Shown here: piece by piece, positions 28,153-36,147 of the stretch | How positions within the stretch are numbered: the stretch's first letter is position 1 | Layout of the letters: each line of letters begins with the position of its first letter | Source of the DNA: an archaeon | Lineage (GTDB): Archaea > Nanobdellota > Nanobdellia > Woesearchaeales > GW2011-AR4 | DNA: 44,090 nucleotides | Reading direction: 5' to 3' | Assembly (NCBI GenBank): GCA_002688925.1 | Contig: NZEC01000020.1 | Coordinates: forward strand, 1-44,090 | The notes under the pieces: model-generated | What the model saw: the letters and a program-made list of their open reading frames with translations, nothing else | The model's database searches: none | What the model was told of the DNA's origin: nothing | Program-made: the position numbers and the translations under genes

Positions 28153-28722
28153 ATGGCAGATGAACCCTATGATATGTTGCCCCACAAGGAAATTGTAAAC
28201 CTAAAGAAGCAGCTAAAGGAATTAAGGGAAAAAAAGGATAAATCTTTTTCTAATGAACTTACCAATTCAATGAATGATGTCAAAAAAAGCATGGATTCCA
28301 TGCTAAAGTTGTTTACCGAAGCAGCAGAGCTTAAGGAAGACAATCAATCAACAGCTTCCCTGAATGAAAAGCTCGATAATATTATTAAGCAAAATAAGAT
28401 AATTGCCGAAGGCATGATTGCAGTGCATGATACAGTTAAGGGCCTAACCAAAACTCATCCACAGGAACAAAGCCCGGAAATGCATAAAATCCCGGAACCA
28501 AAGGAAATGAATAATGTTCCAATGCCAGGCGAGATTCACAATACTCCAGAACCAAGCCTTCAGCCGCCGAAGTTTGATTCCCAATTTAACGAGCCCCATC
28601 CTCTTAAACAAGAAATTCAATCTCCGCAACAGCCCGGTCCTGTTGCAATGCCAAGCATACCTTTCCCGGATTTAGAAGCACCCCCAAAGAAAAAAGGACT
28701 GTTCGGCAGGTTAAAGCGGTAA
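28153..28722 (+). CDS. Hypothetical protein with coiled coil and Pro-rich C-terminus
   Basis: 189 aa ORF, TATA-like element upstream (aaatatttatataaa). Confidence 0.7.
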   Translation: MADEPYDMLPHKEIVNLKKQLKELREKKDKSFSNELTNSMNDVKKSMDSMLKLFTEAAELKEDNQSTASLNEKLDNIIKQNKIIAEGMIAVHDTVKGLTKTHPQEQSPEMHKIPEPKEMNNVPMPGEIHNTPEPSLQPPKFDSQFNEPHPLKQEIQSPQQPGPVAMPSIPFPDLEAPPKKKGLFGRLKR

Positions 28723-28725
28723 AAA

Positions 28726-29094
28726 ATGCAAAATACTTCTCTTGAGCATATAAATCCTGCAAACTTAAAAAAATTTGTCAGAAAGCTGAGTATAGTGAGC
28801 AGCAGGCATGAAAATAAGCAATCCTATAAAATAAAACCAAAAGAGAAAAAATTGTTGGAAAACAAGAACACAGAAAATGCTTTAAGAAAAAGAGTTCATG
28901 TCCTTGAACAGGAGCTGATGAATACAAGAGAAGAAAGAGATGCTGCATTAGAGGAAAACAAAAGCAAGATTAACAGCTTAAACATTGCATTATTATCAGT
29001 AAAAGAAAGAATGAAGGAGTTTATTGCGGCTAAAAAAGCTAGGGAAAAAAGGATAAGGCATCTTGAATATAAGATAAAAAGAAAAGTAAAATAA
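28726..29094 (+). CDS. Hypothetical coiled-coil protein
   Basis: 122 aa ORF immediately after the preceding stop. Confidence 0.7.
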   Translation: MQNTSLEHINPANLKKFVRKLSIVSSRHENKQSYKIKPKEKKLLENKNTENALRKRVHVLEQELMNTREERDAALEENKSKINSLNIALLSVKERMKEFIAAKKAREKRIRHLEYKIKRKVK

Positions 29095-29095
29095 T

Positions 29096-29278
29096 TCAAA
29101 CATCCCTCCCCATAACAGTATTCCTGTTGTTCATTTTCGCTCTTTTACAAGATTCAACAATCAAATCCTCAACTTTTTTATTCAAAGCACTATAAAAATC
29201 CTCTGTCACATTCAAAGCTTTCTCATCAACCTTGGCATAATTCTTTATCTGCGACCTTACAACTAAACCACTACTCAT
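29096..29278 (-). CDS. DUF1931-type histone-fold protein
   Basis: MSSGLVVRSQIKNYAKVDEKALNVTEDFYSALNKKVEDLIVESCKRAKMNNRNTVMGRDV; start trimmed. Confidence 0.82.
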   Translation of the reverse strand: MSSGLVVRSQIKNYAKVDEKALNVTEDFYSALNKKVEDLIVESCKRAKMNNRNTVMGRDV

Positions 29279-29405
29279 CAAAACCACCTCAAAGCATTTT
29301 ATTCAAATTAGTTATAATTTATTATTAATAATCTTGAGTTTTATTTTTTATCATTGTTTATTTTTTATCGGGTTTTTTAATATTGAAATTTTGTTTAACG
29401 TTTTT

Positions 29406-31076
29406 TTATCTATGAGTAAACCAAAATCTCAATTTAGACTTCTCTTTTTTATCAAGCCTGCAAAAACCAAACCTGCTAAACTGGATAACATCATTTTCCT
29501 TTAATTTATGAACCATAGGCTCAGCAACCCCCTTAACCAGTTTCTTATCCGGCATCAAAACCTCTGCCTTAACAAGATCTTTTTCCTTAGGAAGCCAGTG
29601 AATTATCAATCCGGGATTTTTTTTGAATTTCTCATGCTCCAAAGAATCAAAAACAAGCTTATTCCCTTTCTTTTTGAAATTTAAGCAATCCATAAGCCGG
29701 TTTATCTTATGCTCTTTAAATTTCTTAAAATCCTCTTTTTCAATGTAAAATCTGTCTTTGACCTTAAACTCTCTAAACCCTTTTTCCTCTGATTCAGGAT
29801 GTAGCTTTAATTTAACAGTCTGTTCCGGAGCCTTTTCAATCTTTACTTCTTTAATATCATTTACAAAAAAATATCTGTTAGAATGTCCATCTAAAATTCT
29901 CTTATTGTGCGCAATCAAATCATCCCACGTCAAAACAGATTCTGCTTTGGTAATGCCAGTAGATAAAATAAAGTTCTTTATTGCTTCAGCTAAAAATCCT
30001 CTTCGTTTTAATGAAACTATTGTTGTCAAAGAAGGGTCATCCCACCCAATAAGCTTCTTTTTTTGAATTAATTCCCTAATAACTCTTCCGGAACTTTCCA
30101 CCCCTTCAAGATTAAAGCGCGCAAACTCATAGATTTTTGTCTGTTTAAACTTGAGTATGTTTTGGATATAGTTTTGCAGCTCATTCCTTAATTCAAATTC
30201 TTTTGTCCTGAGCCTGTGTGTTATGCCTTCAATTCCATCCATCACTGAATTTTCAAAATCATATGTCGGCCATACATGGTATTTTTTCCCATGCCTTACA
30301 TGTTCATGCTTTATTATCCTCAGCAAAGCAGGGTCTCTCATCGTAGTATTCTCATGCTCCATATACCCTTTAAGCCTTAAAACCATTTTCCCTTCTGCAG
30401 CTTTAAACAGCTCTTCATACCTTTTAAGATGATCTTCCTCAAGCAGAATCCTGCAATTACATTCCTTTCCCTCGAACCTTCCTTTTTTTATCTCCTCCGG
30501 GCTGCATGTGCAAAGATAAGCAAAGCCTTCTTTTACCATTTTCTCTGCCAGTTCGTAAAAATCTTCCATGTAATCAGATGCATAATCAACCTTATCCGGC
30601 TTGATTCCAAGCCACTCATAATTCTCCAGATGTATTTTATAGAATTCCCTGCTTGCAAGCTTTGGATTAGTGTCCTCAAATCTTAAGATAAATTTCCCAT
30701 TGTTCCTTTTTGCAAGCTCATAATTGAGAAAAAGCGATTTTGCATGCCCTATGTGCGGGTATTTGCTCGGCTCAGGAGGAAATGCTGTAACAACATTCTC
30801 ATTTTCCTTTATCCCAAACATAGAAAAAATATCCTTTTTTTCAACTTCTTTATCTTTAAAAGAATCAGAAAACTTTTCAAGCTCTTTTTTCTGTTCCTCT
30901 AAAGTAAGTGAATTAACATCATCAACAACCTTTTTAGTCTCAGATTTAAGTTTACCAATCTGTTTTTTTAATTTAGGGTCTTCGCTTAAAACCTTGCCTA
31001 TTACTGCCCCCATTCCTGCCTTGCCGTTGAACTTCACTGCATTCTGCAAAGCATATTTCAAAATGATTTCTTTCAT
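29406..31076 (-). CDS. gltX: Glutamyl-tRNA synthetase (archaeal type)
   Basis: FPPEPSKYPHIGHAKSLFLNYELAKRNNGKFILRFEDTNP; archaeal N-terminal extension. Confidence 0.96.
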   Translation of the reverse strand: MKEIILKYALQNAVKFNGKAGMGAVIGKVLSEDPKLKKQIGKLKSETKKVVDDVNSLTLEEQKKELEKFSDSFKDKEVEKKDIFSMFGIKENENVVTAFPPEPSKYPHIGHAKSLFLNYELAKRNNGKFILRFEDTNPKLASREFYKIHLENYEWLGIKPDKVDYASDYMEDFYELAEKMVKEGFAYLCTCSPEEIKKGRFEGKECNCRILLEEDHLKRYEELFKAAEGKMVLRLKGYMEHENTTMRDPALLRIIKHEHVRHGKKYHVWPTYDFENSVMDGIEGITHRLRTKEFELRNELQNYIQNILKFKQTKIYEFARFNLEGVESSGRVIRELIQKKKLIGWDDPSLTTIVSLKRRGFLAEAIKNFILSTGITKAESVLTWDDLIAHNKRILDGHSNRYFFVNDIKEVKIEKAPEQTVKLKLHPESEEKGFREFKVKDRFYIEKEDFKKFKEHKINRLMDCLNFKKKGNKLVFDSLEHEKFKKNPGLIIHWLPKEKDLVKAEVLMPDKKLVKGVAEPMVHKLKENDVIQFSRFGFCRLDKKEKSKLRFWFTHR

Positions 31077-31153
31077 GTTTTTTAATAGTAATTAAGATTA
31101 TTTAAATATATCTATAAAAAAATTTATAAAGGACAAATCCAAATAAGTAGATA

Positions 31154-31594
31154 ATGGCCAGCAACAAAACCATAAAGCAGGAATTTGCCAAAAAATATTT
31201 CACTATAGAAGAAGCTGAAAGATTTCTCCCAAAAATTAAAAAAATTTTAAAAAGAACAATAAAGCTAAACAAAGCCCTTGAGTTATTGAGTTCCATTGAA
31301 ATTGAAGTATACGATGAAGATTATGAAAACCTGAAAAAAGTTACAAAAATAAATAAGCAGTTCCACAAACTCTCCTATGAATTCTACGCAAACATAGAAA
31401 AGATTGAAGATATGGGATGCATGATAACAGACCTGGAGATAGGAATCGTTGATTTCCTGCATAAATCCCATGGAAAAGACATATTGTTATGCTGGAATCT
31501 CGGAGAAAAAAGAATAAGGTGCTGGCACGAACTGGACTCAGACTGCGCATTCAGAAAGCCGATACTGAATTTAAACAGGGCAGGAAGGTTTTGA
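31154..31594 (+). CDS. DUF2203 family protein
   Basis: FTIEEAERFLPKIKKIL, GIVDF…KDILLCWNLGEKRIRCWHELD. Confidence 0.85.
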   Translation: MASNKTIKQEFAKKYFTIEEAERFLPKIKKILKRTIKLNKALELLSSIEIEVYDEDYENLKKVTKINKQFHKLSYEFYANIEKIEDMGCMITDLEIGIVDFLHKSHGKDILLCWNLGEKRIRCWHELDSDCAFRKPILNLNRAGRF

Positions 31595-31751
31595 ATTTTA
31601 TTTATTATCTGATTAAATTATTTTAATTTTATTATTTATATTGATATTTTTTATTGTTTCTTTTTTAATGGGTTTTTAATATTGAAATTTTTTATTGTCA
31701 TAACCTATCCAAACAACTAATTTTTTAAACTATCTAATATTAACCCCGACT

Positions 31752-32792
31752 ATGAGGAATAAAACAAGAGAAATTAGTATAGGAAATCTAAAGATTGGCT
31801 CAAACAACCCAATACCAATCCAGTCAATGACTAACACAGATACAACTGATATAGATTCAACTATAAAACAAATCAAGGAATTAGAGGAAGCAGGCTGTGA
31901 AATCATAAGAGTTTCAACTCCTACACTTGAAGCAGCAAAAGCACTAAAGGAAATAAAGGAAAAAATAAACATTCCTTTAGTGGCAGATATCCATTTTGAC
32001 TACAAAATAGCACTGGAAGCTGCAAAGCATGCAGATAAGCTCAGAATAAATCCCGGAAATATCGGAGATAAAGAAAAAATAAAATTAGTGGTAGATGCTG
32101 CAAAAGAAAACAAAATTCCAATAAGGATTGGAGTTAATTTAGGCTCATTAGAAAAAGATATCTTCCAAAAATACGGTTATACAGCAGAGGCAATGGTAGA
32201 ATCTGCATTAAGGCATATAAAAATTCTTGAAAATTTAAATTTCCATGATATTGTTGTTTCTTTAAAGGCATCAGACGTCAATATAATGGTAGATGCTTAT
32301 AGATTATTTGCAAAAAAATCAAATTATCCATTGCACTTAGGAGTTACAGAAGCAGGCAGCAAATTTTCAGGAACAATCAAGAGCGCAATTGGAATAGGAA
32401 CTTTGCTTGAAGAGGGCATAGGAGACACAATTAGAGTTTCACTTTCAGATAATCCAACAGAAGAAGTAAAAGTAGCTAAACAGATTCTAAAAACACTAGG
32501 ATTAAAAAATTCAGGAATAGAGATAACAAGCTGCCCAACCTGCGCCAGATCACAAATAAATGTAATTAAAATAGTAGAGAAACTTGAAAACCAGACAGAG
32601 AAAATAAAAAAGCCAGTCCATGTTGCAGTGATGGGATGCGCAGTCAATGGCCCTGGAGAAAGTAAAAAATCAGATATAGGGATTGTAGGCGCTCCAGACA
32701 GCAATTTATTATATAAAAAAGGGGAGATTGTGACAAGAATCAAGGATGATGATATCTTAGATGTTTTATTAAAGGAAATTGATAAATTCTAA
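31752..32792 (+). CDS. ispG: 4-hydroxy-3-methylbut-2-en-1-yl diphosphate synthase (IspG/GcpE)
   Basis: IPIQSMTNTDTTD, PLVADIHFDYKIAL, RINPGNIG, TSCPTCARSQINV, VAVMGCAVNGPGE. Confidence 0.97.
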   Translation: MRNKTREISIGNLKIGSNNPIPIQSMTNTDTTDIDSTIKQIKELEEAGCEIIRVSTPTLEAAKALKEIKEKINIPLVADIHFDYKIALEAAKHADKLRINPGNIGDKEKIKLVVDAAKENKIPIRIGVNLGSLEKDIFQKYGYTAEAMVESALRHIKILENLNFHDIVVSLKASDVNIMVDAYRLFAKKSNYPLHLGVTEAGSKFSGTIKSAIGIGTLLEEGIGDTIRVSLSDNPTEEVKVAKQILKTLGLKNSGIEITSCPTCARSQINVIKIVEKLENQTEKIKKPVHVAVMGCAVNGPGESKKSDIGIVGAPDSNLLYKKGEIVTRIKDDDILDVLLKEIDKF

Positions 32793-32795
32793 TGC

Positions 32796-33431
32796 TTATT
32801 CAAACACTATTCTACCTAATCTCACCATATTGGCACCTTCTTTAACCGCATTAATATAATCATCCGACATCCCCATAGAAAGATACTCAAATTTTACCCC
32901 TAATGTTTTTGAAAGCTTATCATATAATTTTTTTACCAAAACAAAATATTTTTCAGTATTATCTGCTAATGGAGGTATTGTCATCAGGCCTTTAATATTC
33001 AAATTTTTCAGGTTTTTATTAATTTCAGAAGCTATATTATCCAGCTCAGGAACATCAATTCCATATTTTTTATTTTCATCAGTCTTTACCTGCAGCAATA
33101 TATCTTGCTTAATCCCTAAATCATCACAAACTTTATTCATTTTTTCAGCAAGCTCATAAGAATCAACACTCTGTATCAAATAAACGCCATATTCCAAAAC
33201 CTTCCTTACTTTATTTTTCTGCAGATGCCCTATAAAGTATATTTTTGTGCCTTTTGAAATAATATCTTTAACATCCCTAAGCTGCTGGTAAGTATTGAAC
33301 CCAATATTCTTTACCCCTAAATCTATCAATTTCTTAATCTGGCTTAAAGACGCATATTTTACAGCCACAACTAAAGTTACTGAATTAGACAATTCTTTCT
33401 TTATTTTCTGAATGTTTTCTTTAATTCCCAT
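32796..33431 (-). CDS. YggS/PROSC-family PLP-binding protein
   Basis: LVVAVKYAS, IYFIGHLQKNKVRK, LSMGMSDDYINAVKEGANMVRLGR; start trimmed (the longer ORF runs into tRNA-Thr). Confidence 0.9.
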   Translation of the reverse strand: MGIKENIQKIKKELSNSVTLVVAVKYASLSQIKKLIDLGVKNIGFNTYQQLRDVKDIISKGTKIYFIGHLQKNKVRKVLEYGVYLIQSVDSYELAEKMNKVCDDLGIKQDILLQVKTDENKKYGIDVPELDNIASEINKNLKNLNIKGLMTIPPLADNTEKYFVLVKKLYDKLSKTLGVKFEYLSMGMSDDYINAVKEGANMVRLGRIVFE

Positions 33432-33446
33432 ATTAAAAAAAGAAAA

Positions 33447-33519
33447 AGCCTCTGGCGAGAGTTGCACTCGCGACCTCGACATTACCAATGTCGCGCAATA
33501 GCTACTATGCTACAGAGGC
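33447..33519 (-). tRNA. tRNA-Thr(GGT)
   Basis: GCCTCTG…CAGAGGC acceptor, anticodon arm CGACA-TTGGTAA-TGTCG, T-arm. Confidence 0.93.
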
Positions 33520-33527
33520 ATAAAAAA

Positions 33528-33667
33528 TGCGGGGGAAGGGATTTGAACCCTCGGACACACTAAGTGACAGGATATCTCCCACTTACACATGGGTGCCACA
33601 TTATGGCACTGGTCTTAAGTTTCGCAGCAATGCTCCTGCGCGTTTGACCAGGCTTCGCTACCCCCGC
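33528..33667 (-). tRNA. tRNA-Leu(TAA), apparently containing two introns (about 33574..33613 and 33620..33633)
   Basis: GCGGGGG/CCCCCGC acceptor, CAGGA[…]CTTAAGA[…]TCCTG anticodon arm, variable arm CACT-T-AGTG, T-arm GAGGG-TTCAAAT-CCCTT. Confidence 0.87.
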
Positions 33668-33715
33668 ATATAATGCATAAGAAAAGAAAACTATTTTTAA
33701 ACATTGCTATTAATC

Positions 33716-34261
33716 TTATCCAACCTTCAGCTTATACAATTCAAAAAAAGCCTTAATCCGCTTATGCAGGTCATAACAGTCTTCTGATACTATATCATCA
33801 TATTTTTCTGACCATACTTTCCAGATATACTTATCGTAAAGAGTCCTAAAAAAATAGAACAAAGGCTTCATTGTCCACTCTGTAGAAAATTCAGTTTCAA
33901 GAAAGCCGTCTATAACCATAAGGGCATCTGCCTGGTTTATCTTAACTGTTTTCTTATTCCTTTTAATCTTGACTTCCTTGACATTGTTAAACAAAGCCCT
34001 TAGCCTTACTACAGGCTTTACATGATGACCAGCGCTTTTCCATGCCTCTATTACCCACTCTATTTTTTTCCCTTTTGATTCCACATCTTCCAGTTTTCTC
34101 TTTAGCTCCTTTTGCAGGCCCTTTTCCTCTATCCATTTCTCTACTTCTTCATAAAATTTCTCTATTGACAAAGGCCCGTTGTAGCTTAACCTTAAATCAA
34201 AAACAATTTGTTTTTTTTCCATTTTAATGTGTTGATATGAAAGGAGGCACTTTTGACACAA
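33716..34261 (-). CDS. Hypothetical protein, tandem paralog family member 1
   Basis: Shares L(R)L-YNGP near the N-term and FFRTLYDKYIWKVWSEKYD with neighbours. Confidence 0.8.
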   Translation of the reverse strand: MCQKCLLSYQHIKMEKKQIVFDLRLSYNGPLSIEKFYEEVEKWIEEKGLQKELKRKLEDVESKGKKIEWVIEAWKSAGHHVKPVVRLRALFNNVKEVKIKRNKKTVKINQADALMVIDGFLETEFSTEWTMKPLFYFFRTLYDKYIWKVWSEKYDDIVSEDCYDLHKRIKAFFELYKLKVG

Positions 34262-34766
34262 CCTTGTAGTGCTTGTACATATTAAAAAATTGCTCTATTG
34301 TATGATATAAATGGTTCATATCATGGGTTAATCTTTGCTCAAACCTTTCAGTATACACTTTATAGATAAATTTGTTGTAAATTGTCCTTAAAAACTGAAA
34401 AAAAGGGATATGCTCCCATCGGTCTTGTTGGTCTAAGTTAACATAACCATCAAGATATATCACAACCTTTCCACTACCAATCTTAACTTTTTTTTTATCA
34501 ACCACCGCATCCATTTTATTATAGTTATGAATCAAAATTCTCATCTTAATAATATATCTCAAATAGTCGGATATTTGTTTCCATGGTCTTATTTGCCATT
34601 CCATATGCTTCCCAGTTTGAGTATTATGCTCAAATTCCTTTTGAGTTTCTAAATCAAAACCCATTTCTTTCACAAAAGCAGTTATATGCCTATACAAAGC
34701 ATTAGCATCAAAAGGCCCATTATAGTTCAGCCTTAAATGATCAACAACAATCTTCATTTCTGACAT
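34224..34766 (-). CDS. Hypothetical protein, tandem paralog family member 2
   Basis: LRLNYNGPFDANALYRHI … FFQFLRTIYNKFIYKVYTERFEQ. Confidence 0.8.
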   Translation of the reverse strand: MSEMKIVVDHLRLNYNGPFDANALYRHITAFVKEMGFDLETQKEFEHNTQTGKHMEWQIRPWKQISDYLRYIIKMRILIHNYNKMDAVVDKKKVKIGSGKVVIYLDGYVNLDQQDRWEHIPFFQFLRTIYNKFIYKVYTERFEQRLTHDMNHLYHTIEQFFNMYKHYKVVSKVPPFISTH

Positions 34767-34823
34767 ACTAAAAATTCACCTCATAATTTTACACCAAAAA
34801 AATGTGAATCATTTTCTTGTTTT

Positions 34824-35450
34824 TTATCTAACCTTATGAAAATACCTATGCTCATAAGCCTCTGACTCCATCTTAAGTCTTTCCTTGATTAATGAGTGCA
34901 ATTTCAAGAAAACATTATAATGCATATTATCCCACCAGAAAGCTTCTATCTTTTTCCAAATAACATACTTATGGAAAAAATTCCTTAAATTAGCATAGAA
35001 GGCATTCTCATCCCACCTTTTTTCATAATCTGTCTCTACCTTGCCCATCAATTGTATCCTCAACCTACCCTTAGTAAAAATTTTTTTACCCCCATCTTTC
35101 ATCACAACCTCAATATCATGGGTGTCATATGTATGTAAAAAGATATCAATGACAAATTTGTAATAATCTTCTACATTCCTCTCAGCCTGCCACATGTGCT
35201 TTACATCAGCGCCAAAAGGGCCGGGATGCTTGTAAATATACCTTTTTTCATGGAACTTAAACTTCTGGCCATGGAAAAAAGAAGCCACAAACTCATATAA
35301 ATCCTGCATGTCCCAGACTCCCTTATACTGTATATAATTGGTATCTGCAGGACTCTTAACATCTACATACGCAAAAGGAAAAGGCTTCATAAGAAAAAAC
35401 TTGGATGGAATATATTTAAATGTTTCTAAATAAAAATAGAAAACAAGCAT
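34824..35450 (-). CDS. Hypothetical protein, tandem paralog family member 3
   Basis: FYANLRNFFHKYVIWKKIEAFWWDNMHYNVFLKLHSLIKE parallels the paralogs. Confidence 0.78.
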   Translation of the reverse strand: MLVFYFYLETFKYIPSKFFLMKPFPFAYVDVKSPADTNYIQYKGVWDMQDLYEFVASFFHGQKFKFHEKRYIYKHPGPFGADVKHMWQAERNVEDYYKFVIDIFLHTYDTHDIEVVMKDGGKKIFTKGRLRIQLMGKVETDYEKRWDENAFYANLRNFFHKYVIWKKIEAFWWDNMHYNVFLKLHSLIKERLKMESEAYEHRYFHKVR

Positions 35451-35467
35451 ATCTCAAAAATAAAAAT

Positions 35468-36028
35468 TTATATGAGTTTAGCCTCTTCCTCAACACAACT
35501 ACCACAAACAACAATCCCTTCTTTATTGCTTACCTTTTCTGAATATTTTCCGCATGTCTGGCAGATTCCTTCTGTTAGTATTGGCTTGTTTATCAGCTTT
35601 CTGCTTTCCTCTTTCAATTCAAATTTCTCCACAATTAAGTCAAATAGCTGCGGCTCAATCTTAAGAATGTCTTTTATTGTAAGAAGCCCAACCATCTCAT
35701 CTTTTTCAACAACCGGCAAATGCCTTATATTATTGTCCCTCATCTTGACAAGAGCATCATAGATATCATCATCCGGCCCTATAGTGATCAATTTTGTTTC
35801 CATAAAATCCTTGACTTTTTCACTGTTCATGCTCACGCCTTTTGCTACAGCATTCCTTACAATATCCTGCTCTGTCAAAATGCCAATTGAGCTGCTATTG
35901 TCTTTAACAACAACAGAACCTACATGCTTGTCTGACATTACTTTGGCGCACTCTAAAAGTGTTATATCACTCTTCACAGAAATAGGATCCATTGTCATCG
36001 CATCCCCAACCTGATATCCTGTTTTCAT
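35468..36028 (-). CDS. Tandem CBS-domain protein with C-terminal zinc ribbon
   Basis: Two CBS repeats (DAMTMDPISVKSDITLLECAKVM; DFMETKLITIGPDDDIYDALVKM), CxxC…CxxC tail. Confidence 0.92.
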   Translation of the reverse strand: MKTGYQVGDAMTMDPISVKSDITLLECAKVMSDKHVGSVVVKDNSSSIGILTEQDIVRNAVAKGVSMNSEKVKDFMETKLITIGPDDDIYDALVKMRDNNIRHLPVVEKDEMVGLLTIKDILKIEPQLFDLIVEKFELKEESRKLINKPILTEGICQTCGKYSEKVSNKEGIVVCGSCVEEEAKLI

Positions 36029-36147
36029 CTTGTAATATAGTAATATTCTCTAATTTATAAATTTTTTTAATTTTAAAATTTAATTTATATAAAAATCAAG
36101 ATAATATCAATAAAAATAAAATTCATTTAAATAAAAATACAGAATTC

